From Paracoccaceae bacterium (GTDB taxonomy: Bacteria; Pseudomonadota; Alphaproteobacteria; Rhodobacterales; Rhodobacteraceae): DNA of 64,000 nt. Position 1 is the first letter of the stretch. Each line of letters opens with the position of its first letter. The notes beneath the pieces are model-generated. The model worked only from the letters and a program-made list of their open reading frames with translations. It searched no databases and was not told the origin of the DNA. The stretch covers positions 1 through 64,000 of the forward strand of contig JAFIEF010000004.1 in the NCBI GenBank assembly GCA_020832655.1, given 5' to 3'. The translations under genes and the position numbers were made by a program. Shown here piece after piece: positions 53,302 through 64,000 of the stretch.

Positions 53302-53913
53302 ATGCTGACCCTCTATCACAGCCATAACTCGCCCTATGTCCGCAAGGTCATGGTGCTGATCCATGAAGCCGGGCTTTCGGATCGGATCACACTGATCACC
53401 GGCTCTGGCACGCCGCTTGACCCCGCAACCGCGCCTCTGGCCGAAAACCCCTTGGGCAAGGTGCCGGTACTGACCCGGCCCGATGGCGGCGCGCTTTATG
53501 ACAGCCGTGTCATCTGCCGCTATCTTGATACGCTGGCGGGGGACAGCTTCTACCCCGCGGGGGCGCGGCTATGGGATGCGCTGACGCTGGAAGCCACGGC
53601 GGACGGGATCATGGATGCGGCCCTGCTGATGGTCTATGAAGACCGGCTGCGCCCCGAGGAAAAGCGCCTGCCTGCCTTTGTCGAAGGCCAATGGGCCAAG
53701 ATCATGCGCGCGCTTGATACGCTGGAAGCGCGCTGGATGGCCTATCTGGCAGGCCCGCTCTGTATTGGCCAGATAGGCTTGGGCTGCGCGCTGGGTTATC
53801 TGGATCTGCGACTTGGCGCGCGCAACTGGCAAGCCAGCCGTCCGCAGCTTTCGCGCTGGCAGGCAGGGTTCAATCACCGCGACAGCATGACGGCAACGCA
53901 ACCGCCGGGATGA
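53302..53913 (+). CDS. Glutathione S-transferase family protein
   Basis: 'MLTLYHSHNSPYVRKVMVLIHEAGL', 'NPLGKVPVL...LYDSRVICRYLD'. Confidence 0.92.
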   Translation: MLTLYHSHNSPYVRKVMVLIHEAGLSDRITLITGSGTPLDPATAPLAENPLGKVPVLTRPDGGALYDSRVICRYLDTLAGDSFYPAGARLWDALTLEATADGIMDAALLMVYEDRLRPEEKRLPAFVEGQWAKIMRALDTLEARWMAYLAGPLCIGQIGLGCALGYLDLRLGARNWQASRPQLSRWQAGFNHRDSMTATQPPG

Positions 53914-54134
53914 TCCCCGCCTGTGCCTGTCCGATGCAACCGGCCATGCTTATCTCCGGGCGGAATCGGCCGCGCGCTGGAAATTTGCGCGAAAAACCGA
54001 CTTGGCTGCGACACCTTTACCCGTTTTCGCGGCTAGACGGGATGGCCAATCCCCGCTAAATACCCGCAATGATGGGCTATGGCGCTGCTGTGGCCCGTTT
54101 GAATTGCAGCCCTCGTACCCATTGAAAAGGGAGA

Positions 54135-54704
54135 ATGCTCGTGTCGCATGCTGAAGACAACGAAAGCACCCGCAGGGACTTCATCTATTATGCCACGGCC
54201 GGTGCAGGCGTTGTGACAGTCGGTGCTGCCGTCTGGCCGCTGGTGAACCAGATGAACCCTTCGGCAGATGTTCAGGCGCTTTCATCTATTTTCGTCGATG
54301 TTGGCGGGCTGGAACCCGGCAGTCAGCTTACGGTCAACTTCCTGGGCAAGCCGGTCTTCATCCGCCGCCGCACCGCCGAAGAGATCGAGGCTGGCCGCGC
54401 CGTGAGTGCTTCCGAACTGTCCATCGACCGTGACTCGCGCAACCCCAACAAGCCGGGCACCGATGCCTCGGATGAAAACCGCACGATGGATGACGCGGGC
54501 GAATGGCTGGTGATGATCGGGGTCTGCACCCATCTGGGCTGCGTGCCGCTGGGCAATGGTGCTGGCGATTTCAATGCCTGGTTCTGCCCCTGCCACGGTT
54601 CGCATTACGACACCGCCGGACGCATCCGCCGCGGCCCCGCGCCGGAGAACATGCATATCCCGGTCGCGCGCTTCGTCGACGACAACACCATCCAGCTCGG
54701 CTAA
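54135..54704 (+). CDS. petA: Ubiquinol-cytochrome c reductase Rieske iron-sulfur subunit
   Basis: '[12 protein letters not shown]' and '[24 protein letters not shown]'. Confidence 0.97.
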   Translation: MLVSHAEDNESTRRDFIYYATAGAGVVTVGAAVWPLVNQMNPSADVQALSSIFVDVGGLEPGSQLTVNFLGKPVFIRRRTAEEIEAGRAVSASELSIDRDSRNPNKPGTDASDENRTMDDAGEWLVMIGVCTHLGCVPLGNGAGDFNAWFCPCHGSHYDTAGRIRRGPAPENMHIPVARFVDDNTIQLG

Positions 54705-54716
54705 GGGAGACGACAT

Positions 54717-56072
54717 ATGTCTGGTATTCCACACGACCATTACGAGCCGAAAACCAATGCCGAGAAGTATTTTCACCGGCGGCTCCCGATCATCGGGCTG
54801 ATCTATGACACGATCATGATCCCCACCCCCAAGAACCTGAACTGGATGTGGATCTGGGGCGTGGTGCTGATGTTCTGCCTGATCTTGCAGATCGTCACCG
54901 GCATCGTTCTGGCGATGCATTACACGCCGCATGTCGACATGGCCTTCGCCAGCGTCGAGCATATCATGCGCAACGTCAATGGCGGGCATATGCTGCGCTA
55001 TCTGCACCAGAATGGCGCGATGCTGTTCTTCCTTGCCGTTTATATGCACATGTTCCGCGGCATGTATTACGGCAGCTACAAGACCCCGCGCGAAATCACC
55101 TGGATCATCGGCATGCTGATCTATCTGGCGATGATGGCCACGGCCTTCATGGGCTATGTGCTGCCCTGGGGCCAGATGTCGTTCTGGGGTGCCACGGTGA
55201 TCACCGGCCTGTTCGGTGCCATTCCGGGCATTGGTGATGTGCTGCAAGCCTGGCTTCTGGGCGGGCCTGCGGTGGACAATCCCGCGCTGAACCGCTTCTT
55301 CAGCCTGCACTACCTGCTGCCCTTCGTGATCCTTGGTCTGGTCATCCTGCATGTCTGGGCGTTTCACCACACCGGCAACAACAACCCGACCGGGGTTGAG
55401 GTGCGCCGCGGATCGAAGGAAGAAGTCGAGAAGGACACCCTGCCCTTCTGGCCCTATTTCGTGATCAAGGATCTGTTCGCGCTGGCCGTGATTCTGGCGC
55501 TGTTCTGGGCGCTGGTGGGCTTCATGCCGAACTTCCTGGGCCACACCGACAACTATATCGAGGCCAACCCGCTGGTAACCCCGCCAGAGATCGTGCCGGA
55601 ATGGTACTTCCTGCCATTCTACGCGATCCTGCGCGCCTTCACCTCTGATGTGTGGATCGTGATTGCGGTGAACTGGCTGTCCTTCGGCATCATCGACGCG
55701 ACCTTCTTCGGGGTGCTGGCGATGTTCGGGGCGATCTTCGTCTGGGCGCTGCTGCCCTGGCTGGATACGTCTTCGGTGCGTTCGGGCCGGTATCGACCGA
55801 TGTTCAAGATGTTCTTCTGGGTCTTCATCGTGAATTTCTGGGTGCTGACCTGGGCAGGTGCGATGCCGGCTGAAGGTATCTACACCAATATCGCGCTGAT
55901 CGGCACGGCCTACTGGTTCGCCTATTTCCTGGTGATCATGCCGCTTCTGGGCGTGCTGGAAAAACCGCTGCCGGAACCGGAAACGATTGAAGAGGACTTC
56001 AAGGCAAGCCTGAAATCCAAATCGTCGGGCGGCCCGAAAGGCCCGTCGCCTGAATCGATCCCCGCAGAATAA
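54717..56072 (+). CDS. petB: Cytochrome b (bc1 complex)
   Basis: '[31 protein letters not shown]', '[22 protein letters not shown]'. Confidence 0.97.
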   Translation: MSGIPHDHYEPKTNAEKYFHRRLPIIGLIYDTIMIPTPKNLNWMWIWGVVLMFCLILQIVTGIVLAMHYTPHVDMAFASVEHIMRNVNGGHMLRYLHQNGAMLFFLAVYMHMFRGMYYGSYKTPREITWIIGMLIYLAMMATAFMGYVLPWGQMSFWGATVITGLFGAIPGIGDVLQAWLLGGPAVDNPALNRFFSLHYLLPFVILGLVILHVWAFHHTGNNNPTGVEVRRGSKEEVEKDTLPFWPYFVIKDLFALAVILALFWALVGFMPNFLGHTDNYIEANPLVTPPEIVPEWYFLPFYAILRAFTSDVWIVIAVNWLSFGIIDATFFGVLAMFGAIFVWALLPWLDTSSVRSGRYRPMFKMFFWVFIVNFWVLTWAGAMPAEGIYTNIALIGTAYWFAYFLVIMPLLGVLEKPLPEPETIEEDFKASLKSKSSGGPKGPSPESIPAE

Positions 56073-56096
56073 CGGCAACCCGAAAGGATATCTCTC

Positions 56097-56894
56097 ATGA
56101 AACTCAGGAACCTTGCCGTTGCTGCCCTGTCTGCTCTGGTGCTGGCCCTGCCAGCCACCACGGCCGAGGCGTCGAAAGTGAAAGGCGAAGTCACCAATTT
56201 CGACTTCTCCTTTCAGGGGCTGACCGGCACATATGACCGCAACCAGCTTCAGCGCGGGCTGCAGGTCTTTCATGAAGCCTGTGCAAGCTGCCACGGGCTG
56301 CAATATGTCGCCTTCCGCACCCTGTCGGACCCCAACGGCCCGGAACTGCCCGAAGACCAGATGCGCGCCTTTGCGGCGATGTATGAAGTCTGGGATCCGG
56401 AATTGCGCGACTGGCGCATCGCCGAAGGCCCGGACCATTTCCCCGAATCGCAATTCGAGGGGGCGCCTGACCTTAGCCTGATGACCAAGGCACGCGCGGG
56501 CTTTTCCGGCCCCTACGGGCTGGGCATCAACCAGCTGATGAAAGGGATTGGCGGGCCGGAATATGTGGCCTCTTTCCTGCTGGGCTATACTGGCGAGGAA
56601 GATTTCCAGGCCGGGACCATGTTCTACTACAACAAAGCCTATGGCGACTGGGTGTCGATGAACCCGGTGCTGTTTGACGACATGGTGGAATATGCCGATG
56701 GCACGCCCGCAACCGAAGAGCAGATGGCGCTGGATGTCGCGGCCTTCCTGACCTGGACTGCTGAACCCAAAATGGTCGAACGCAAACATGCCGGTTTCGT
56801 CGGCGTGATCTTCCTGTCGGTTCTGGCCGCGCTGCTCTATCTGACCAACAAGCAGCTTTGGGCACCGATCAAGAAAGCCGCCAAGAAAGACTGA
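56097..56894 (+). CDS. petC: Cytochrome c1
   Basis: 'VFHEACASCHGLQYVAFR' (CxxCH), C-terminal TM anchor. Confidence 0.96.
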   Translation: MKLRNLAVAALSALVLALPATTAEASKVKGEVTNFDFSFQGLTGTYDRNQLQRGLQVFHEACASCHGLQYVAFRTLSDPNGPELPEDQMRAFAAMYEVWDPELRDWRIAEGPDHFPESQFEGAPDLSLMTKARAGFSGPYGLGINQLMKGIGGPEYVASFLLGYTGEEDFQAGTMFYYNKAYGDWVSMNPVLFDDMVEYADGTPATEEQMALDVAAFLTWTAEPKMVERKHAGFVGVIFLSVLAALLYLTNKQLWAPIKKAAKKD

Positions 56895-56918
56895 CCAACC
56901 CAACCCGGATCTGGCTTC

Positions 56919-56945
56919 AAGCGCGCCTTTCGGGGCGCGCTTTTT
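56919..56945 (+). terminator. Rho-independent terminator of the pet operon
   Basis: AAGCGCGCC-tttcgg-GGCGCGCTTTTT. Confidence 0.9.
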
Positions 56946-57006
56946 GCTTTTCAAGCCACTGCGTTGGGGATAGGTCTGGCGTTGTTAACCTGTGAAGGAT
57001 TTCCTC

Positions 57007-57870
57007 ATGTCCGACAATCTGCGCGGGGCCATTCTGATGGCGCTGGCGATGGCCGGTTTCGCGCTGGAAGACATGTTCATCAAGCTGCTGGCCGATGCGC
57101 TGCCGGTGGGTCAGGTGCTGTGGATGCTGGGGCTGGGCGGCGCGCTGGTTTTTGGCGCAATGGCCAAGGCACGCGGCGAGATGGTTCTTTCCCCTGCCCT
57201 GCTGTCGCGGACATTATTGCTGCGCAATCTTGCCGAACTGGTCGGCACGGTGGGCTTCGTGCTGGGTTTCGTGCTGGGCAGTCTGGCAATGGCCTCGGCC
57301 ATTCTTCAGGCGACCCCGCTTGTGGTGACATTGGGTGCCGTGCTGTTTCTGGGCGAAACCGTGCGCTGGCGACGCTGGAGCGCGATTGCAGTGGGCTTCT
57401 TCGGCGTGATGCTGATCGTGCGCCCCGGCATGGCCGGGTTCGAACCTGCGTCGCTCTTTGCGGTGATCGGGGTGCTGGGGCTGGCCGGGCGCGATCTGGC
57501 AACGCGGGTGGTGCCGCGTAATGTCAGCAGCTTCCAGATATCGGCATGGGCCTTTGCAATGATGGTCCCCGCCGGGATCGGGCTGATGCTGGTGATGGAC
57601 GATCATCTGACCATGCCGGACCCGCGCGGCGTGCTGCTGTTGTCGGCAGCGCTGCTGGTGGGGGTGCTGGCCTATTACGCGGTGGTCGGTGCGATGCGGG
57701 TGGGCGAGCTGTCCTTTGTCACCCCGTTTCGCTACACGCGGATGCTGTTTGCGCTGGTGGTTGCGGTTCTGGTCTTTGGCGAGCGCCCCGACGCGCTGAC
57801 CCTGATCGGCGCGTCAATCGTCATTGCAGCCGGGCTGTTTACCTTGTGGCGCGAAACGAAAGCAGCCTAG
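57007..57870 (+). CDS. EamA/DMT-family transporter
   Basis: Ten hydrophobic segments; 'ATPLVVTLGAVLFLGETVRWRRWSAI', 'LTLIGASIVIAAGLFTL'. Confidence 0.9.
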   Translation: MSDNLRGAILMALAMAGFALEDMFIKLLADALPVGQVLWMLGLGGALVFGAMAKARGEMVLSPALLSRTLLLRNLAELVGTVGFVLGFVLGSLAMASAILQATPLVVTLGAVLFLGETVRWRRWSAIAVGFFGVMLIVRPGMAGFEPASLFAVIGVLGLAGRDLATRVVPRNVSSFQISAWAFAMMVPAGIGLMLVMDDHLTMPDPRGVLLLSAALLVGVLAYYAVVGAMRVGELSFVTPFRYTRMLFALVVAVLVFGERPDALTLIGASIVIAAGLFTLWRETKAA

Positions 57871-57895
57871 AAAATGTCTGGCGACAGGGCTATAG

Positions 57896-59212
<1,317 letters not shown>

Positions 59213-59755
59213 CAGATCGCCCCGCGCGCGCCGTACCCTGTGACCCAGCGCTGCCCCCGGCACCCTGCCGCGCGCCTTGATTTTGCGCGCTGCACGGCTT
59301 TTGGCGGGGGCTGTAAAAATCGGCATTGTCTTTTCCCTGCATTCGCCCTTATGGTGAACATGTAAAGATGTGCCCTGACAAAGCGGGCCATCCGAGCGAA
59401 TTTCGCTGCATCAGGTGAATGGCGCGCCGTTCTGGCCCCCTCTTCCCTTTTGCGGATGGATCGGCCGACAGGCCTATTGCCCGTTCCGGCACCTTGCCCT
59501 GCGGGCCTAGACAGCACTGGTCGCAAGCCGCGACCATATGGGAAACATGATGACAGGGTCTGATTTGCGACCACCATGCCAGCACCAAAGCCCGCGCCTT
59601 GCGCGCGCGGTGCGGCAGGGCAACGCCAAAGACCCGTCAGCACACAAGACAAGCCGCGCAACCGCCCGGATGACTGATTTCTGGCCCCGCCTTCATGGGC
59701 GGGCAGAGGCCGGTCGCACAGCCGTTGCGCGCGATGGACTTCAATGGGACATAAG

Positions 59756-62614
59756 ATGCTTATCGATGCCACCCACGCGGAAGAAACCCGCGTCGTGGTG
59801 GTTGACGGAAACAAGGTCGAGGAATTCGATTTCGAGGCCATCAATCGCAGGCAGCTAGCCGGCAATATCTATCTGGCCAAGGTAACACGGGTCGAGCCAT
59901 CGCTACAGGCGGCCTTTGTCGATTACGGCGGCAACCGCCACGGCTTTCTGGCCTTCAACGCAATTCACCCCGATTACTACCAGATCCCCGCAGCCGACCG
60001 CGAGGCGCTGCTGGAAGAAGAGCGCGTGCTGGCGCGCGAGCAGGATGACGAAGAGCGCACAGACAGCGCCCCCAAAGCTGCAAAGTCTGGCCGCAAGCCG
60101 CGCCGGTCGTCGAACCGGCGCAAACAGGCCAGCAAGGCCGAAAGCATCGACAGCGCCGACAGCGTCACCACCCGCGAAATCTCGGGGATGGATATTCTGG
60201 ACGCCAACCAGGACCAGCCAGCGGATGACGATACGCTGATTGCCGAAGGCTTCGGGGCCGGGGCCGCCCTTGCCGGCGATGCTGTCACCGCGCCTCAGGC
60301 CGATGCCGTGGCAGAACCAGCGGGGCATGACAGCGCCGAAGACGATCAGCCCGCTGCCGGGCAGCGCGCCGACACCGACAGCGCGACCGGGGATTCTGCC
60401 GCTGCAACTGACGCGAAACCCGCGACAGCGACCGACACTGCCGACGATGCCCCCGAAGCCGAGGGCGAACCCTATAGCGCCGCCGACCATGCCTCTGAAA
60501 ATGATGACCGGATCGAATCGGTTTCTGACGGGGGTGATCCGGGCGAGGAGGTGCGCGTGCGCCGCAAACCCCGCCCCCGGCGCTACAAGATTCAGGAAGT
60601 CATTCGCGTGCGCCAGATCATGCTGGTGCAGGTGGTCAAGGAAGAGCGCGGCAACAAGGGCGCGGCGCTGACAACCTATCTGTCGCTGGCCGGGCGCTAT
60701 TGCGTGCTGATGCCCAACACGGCACGCGGCGGCGGGATCAGCCGCAAGATCACCAATGCCGCTGATCGCCAGAAGCTGAAGGCCATCGCCAATGACATCA
60801 GCGTGCCCGAAGGGGCGGGGCTGATCATCCGCACGGCAGGCGCGAACCGCACCAAGGCTGAAATCAAGCGCGATTACGAATATCTGTTCCGCCTGTGGGA
60901 GCAGATTCGCGATCTGACGCTGAAATCCATCGCCCCGACGCCGATCTATGAAGAAGGCAATCTGATCAAACGCTCGATCCGCGACCTTTACAGCCGCGAT
61001 ATCGATGAAGTGCTGGTCGAGGGCGAAGCAGGCTACCGCGTGGCCAAGGACTTCATGAAGATGATCATGCCGTCCCACGCCAAGAACGTGAAGCTTTACA
61101 ACGACCCGATGCCGCTTTTCGCGCGCTATCAGGTGGAAAGCTATCTGGCGGCCATGTTCAACCCCACCGTGCAACTGCCCTCGGGTGGCTATATCGTGAT
61201 CGGGATTACCGAAGCCTTGGTCGCGATCGACATCAATTCGGGCCGCGCCACCCGCGAAGGCTCGATCGAGGAAACCGCGCTCAAGACCAATCTTGAAGCG
61301 GCAGAGGAAATCGCGCGCCAGCTGCGCCTGCGCGATCTGGCCGGGCTGATTGTCATCGACTTCATCGACATGGAAGAACGGCGCAACAATGCCGCAGTCG
61401 AGAAGATGCTGAAGGACAAGCTGAAATCCGACCGCGCGCGGATTCAGGTGGGCCGCATTTCCGGCTTCGGCCTGCTGGAAATGAGTCGCCAGCGCCTGCG
61501 CCCCGGCATGCTGGAAGCCACCACCCAGCCCTGTCCACATTGCCACGGCACCGGGCTGATCCGGTCTGATGACAGTCTGGGTCTGACCATTCTGCGCCAG
61601 ATCGAGGAAGAAGGCACGCGCCGCAAATCCCGCGAGGTTCTGGTGCGCGCACCCGCCGGAGTGGTGAATTTCCTGTTCAACTTCAAGCGCGAACATATCG
61701 CCCAGATCGAGGCGCGCTATGGCATGGCGGTCCGGCTGGAAGCTGACCCGCTGATGGTCAGCCCGGATTTCACGCTGGAAAAATTCAAGACCGCCACGCG
61801 GATCTCGCCCATGACCACGGCCGAAGTGGTATCGTTCGATACCAGCCAGATGCCCGAACCACCCGATGAGCCGGTTGCCGATGCAATCGAGGACACGCCC
61901 GATGCCACCAGCCCCGAACCCGGCGACGAGCAGCCGCGCAAGAAGCGTCGGCGCCGCTCGCGCAAGCCACGGGGCAAGAAATCGGCAGAGGGCCAGCCAG
62001 AGGCGCAAGCGCAGGACGAAACCGAGGACAACCCGGCACAAGCCGCCGAACAGGCAGAGCAGGCAGAACAGGACAGCGACGCAGGCACGACCGACACGGC
62101 CAGCCCCGAAAGCGCCGCGCCCGAAAGCGACGAAAAGCCGAAACCCGCCAGAAAGCCGCGCAGTCGGCGCAAGGCGCCGGCCAAGTCACAAAAGCCTGAC
62201 ACAGAAACCCCACAGCCGGACGCGGCCACCGCGACCGACGGGGCCGAGCCAACGGCAGAGGCGTCGGACGCAACCCCGGTCAACGCCGCACAGCCGGATG
62301 CGATCAAAGCCGTGGACCCTGCCCCGGCCCCCGCTGACGCCCCGGCACCGGCACCTGAACCAGAGGACGCCGCGCCCGTCAGCCTGGCCGTGCCGGACAC
62401 AGCAGATGCGCCGAATGTCACGCAAGCCAAAGCGCCTATGCAACCGGCAGAGCCAGCAGCCGATCCGGCATCCGAGCCGGGCACGGATAGCGCTGCCAGG
62501 GCGCTTCAGGCGGTGGAGCCCGTTGGCACCGCCGAACCCGAGCAGCAACCGGAGCAGCCGGAACCCGAAGCCAAAGCCCCGCCCAAGCGGCGCGGCTGGT
62601 GGGCTGCGAAATAG
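59756..62614 (+). CDS. rne: Ribonuclease E/G
   Basis: 'MLIDATHAEETRVVVVDGNKVEEFDFE', S1-like 'AAFVDYGGNRHGFLAF', 'TQPCPHCHGTG'; long acidic/Ala-Pro-rich C-terminus. Confidence 0.95.
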   Translation: MLIDATHAEETRVVVVDGNKVEEFDFEAINRRQLAGNIYLAKVTRVEPSLQAAFVDYGGNRHGFLAFNAIHPDYYQIPAADREALLEEERVLAREQDDEERTDSAPKAAKSGRKPRRSSNRRKQASKAESIDSADSVTTREISGMDILDANQDQPADDDTLIAEGFGAGAALAGDAVTAPQADAVAEPAGHDSAEDDQPAAGQRADTDSATGDSAAATDAKPATATDTADDAPEAEGEPYSAADHASENDDRIESVSDGGDPGEEVRVRRKPRPRRYKIQEVIRVRQIMLVQVVKEERGNKGAALTTYLSLAGRYCVLMPNTARGGGISRKITNAADRQKLKAIANDISVPEGAGLIIRTAGANRTKAEIKRDYEYLFRLWEQIRDLTLKSIAPTPIYEEGNLIKRSIRDLYSRDIDEVLVEGEAGYRVAKDFMKMIMPSHAKNVKLYNDPMPLFARYQVESYLAAMFNPTVQLPSGGYIVIGITEALVAIDINSGRATREGSIEETALKTNLEAAEEIARQLRLRDLAGLIVIDFIDMEERRNNAAVEKMLKDKLKSDRARIQVGRISGFGLLEMSRQRLRPGMLEATTQPCPHCHGTGLIRSDDSLGLTILRQIEEEGTRRKSREVLVRAPAGVVNFLFNFKREHIAQIEARYGMAVRLEADPLMVSPDFTLEKFKTATRISPMTTAEVVSFDTSQMPEPPDEPVADAIEDTPDATSPEPGDEQPRKKRRRRSRKPRGKKSAEGQPEAQAQDETEDNPAQAAEQAEQAEQDSDAGTTDTASPESAAPESDEKPKPARKPRSRRKAPAKSQKPDTETPQPDAATATDGAEPTAEASDATPVNAAQPDAIKAVDPAPAPADAPAPAPEPEDAAPVSLAVPDTADAPNVTQAKAPMQPAEPAADPASEPGTDSAARALQAVEPVGTAEPEQQPEQPEPEAKAPPKRRGWWAAK

Positions 62615-62774
62615 CGCGCATGATGGCAGGGCAGCATAGTTCATGCCTGCCCTGCCCGCGACGCCATCCGCGACATCCTGACGCAACGCACAGGATTGTG
62701 ACGCCGCGCGGCGTGACCTTCGCGCCGCTGGCGCATATCAGCATTCAGGCCAGCTGGAAATTCGGGGCGCGACG

Positions 62775-63527
62775 ATGTTTGGGATAGATGTCTTTGATGC
62801 AGCCCTTCTGCCCGCGCTGATGATCGCGCTGGGGGCTGGCGTTCTGTCCTTCCTGTCACCCTGCGTGCTGCCCATCGTGCCGCCCTATCTGGCCTATATG
62901 GGCGGGATCAGCATGCAGGAAATGACCGAGAGCGGGCGCGCGCAGCGCCGCGCCATCCTGCCTGCGCTGTTCTTCGTGATGGGGCTGTCGACGGTCTTTT
63001 TGCTGCTGGGCTTCACAGCCTCGACGATGGGTCATCTGTTTTTGCGCAATGCCGAACTGTTCGGGCAGATTGCAGGCGTGGTGGTGATCATCTTCGCGGT
63101 GCATTTTCTGGGCATTCTGCGCATCCCCTTCCTGATGCGCGAAGCCCGCATCGATGCGGGTGACCGGGGTGGTTCAGCCTTCGGGGCGTATATATTGGGG
63201 TTGGCCTTCGCCTTTGGCTGGACGCCCTGCATCGGGCCGGTGCTGGGGGCGATTCTGTCGCTGTCGGCGACGGAAACCACTGTCGCGCGCGGCACGGCCA
63301 TGCTGGGCGTCTATGCGCTGGGGCTGGGGCTGCCCTTCTTGCTGGCGGCGATATTCGTGCAGCGCTCGATGTCGCTGATGACCCGGCTGAAGCGGCATAT
63401 GGCGCTGATCGAGAAGATCATGGGGCTGTTGCTGCTGGCGGTGGGCATCGCGCTGATCACCGGGGCGTTTTCGGCATTTTCCTGGTGGCTCCTGGAAACC
63501 TTCCCGGCAATGTCACGCCTGGGCTGA
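62775..63527 (+). CDS. ccdA: Cytochrome c biogenesis protein CcdA
   Basis: 'GAGVLSFLSPCVLPIVPPYLAYMGG', 'AFGWTPCIGPVLGAIL'. Confidence 0.94.
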   Translation: MFGIDVFDAALLPALMIALGAGVLSFLSPCVLPIVPPYLAYMGGISMQEMTESGRAQRRAILPALFFVMGLSTVFLLLGFTASTMGHLFLRNAELFGQIAGVVVIIFAVHFLGILRIPFLMREARIDAGDRGGSAFGAYILGLAFAFGWTPCIGPVLGAILSLSATETTVARGTAMLGVYALGLGLPFLLAAIFVQRSMSLMTRLKRHMALIEKIMGLLLLAVGIALITGAFSAFSWWLLETFPAMSRLG

Positions 63528-63536
63528 CCCCCCAGC

Positions 63537-63968
63537 CTAACGCAAACCGATTTCCGCCAGCGCGGCATCCAGTTCCGGCGGCAGGCTGTCATCGCCTGCG
63601 CGCTTTTGCGGCAGATCGGCGGGCGCATCGTCAGCGGCCAGATAGCGCCAGCCCTGAAACGGGCGGCGCGGGGCTGCAACGGTGCGGATGATCTGCGGCT
63701 TCAGCACAATCGCGCAACGCTGGATGCCATCTGCCCCCTCGACCGGGTCCAGCCGCACTATGCGCTGACGCGCCAGCACGCTGCCCTTGAACACCCAGTA
63801 AAGCGACCCGCCCTGCACCAGATCATCGCCGCGTTTGGGCCACATGCGGGTAACATGGCGCGGCAGCCCGTCCGGCCCCTTGGCGCGCGGTGTTGCCTGC
63901 CAGTTTTCCAGATCGGCGATATCGCTGGCCCCGACACACAGCTTGATCAGGTGAATTCTGGCCCCCAT
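63537..63968 (-). CDS. DUF1489-family protein
   Basis: MGARIHLIKLCVGASDIADLENWQ...HVTRMWPKRGDDLVQGGSLYWVFKG. Confidence 0.85.
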   Translation of the reverse strand: MGARIHLIKLCVGASDIADLENWQATPRAKGPDGLPRHVTRMWPKRGDDLVQGGSLYWVFKGSVLARQRIVRLDPVEGADGIQRCAIVLKPQIIRTVAAPRRPFQGWRYLAADDAPADLPQKRAGDDSLPPELDAALAEIGLR

Positions 63969-64000
63969 CGCACGCAACCCCTTTCCTGCTGCCCAGAGGC

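Overview
The window is about 64 kb of a high-GC alphaproteobacterial chromosome. Gene content (chpT, olsBA, petABC, DUF1476, dctBD, a split-MetH-like pair) suggests Rhodobacteraceae; this is an inference. A lower-GC integrated element of about 13.3 kb occupies ~538-13864. It is bounded by a perfect 19-bp direct repeat (TTTGGCTCCGGCGGTAGGG), whose right copy is the 3' end of tRNA-Asn(GTT). The element carries a type III restriction-modification system, several uncharacterised small ORFs, an ArdC-type antirestriction protein, a MOBQ-like relaxase with a candidate oriT hairpin, a RepA-like ATPase and a large tyrosine recombinase next to the tRNA. An IS66 remnant abuts its left att site. From ~13.9 kb to the end the DNA is ordinary housekeeping chromosome (rpmH-rnpA-yidD, accD-folC, purSQC, petABC, eno, rne and others). 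The observations most worth follow-up are: (i) a densely structured ~350-bp non-coding region at ~8170-8520 between ardC and the relaxase, whose GNRA and CUUG tetraloops and G.U pairs all favour a plus-strand RNA; (ii) a pair of inverted, mutually related palindromic hairpins at 52754-52922 with compensatory differences; (iii) a candidate oriT at ~9627-9668; and (iv) a poly-C/poly-G block at ~49436-49610 that is probably an assembly artefact destroying the 5' end of an AttH-like gene. No computation was run; all homology statements are recognition from the translated sequence.
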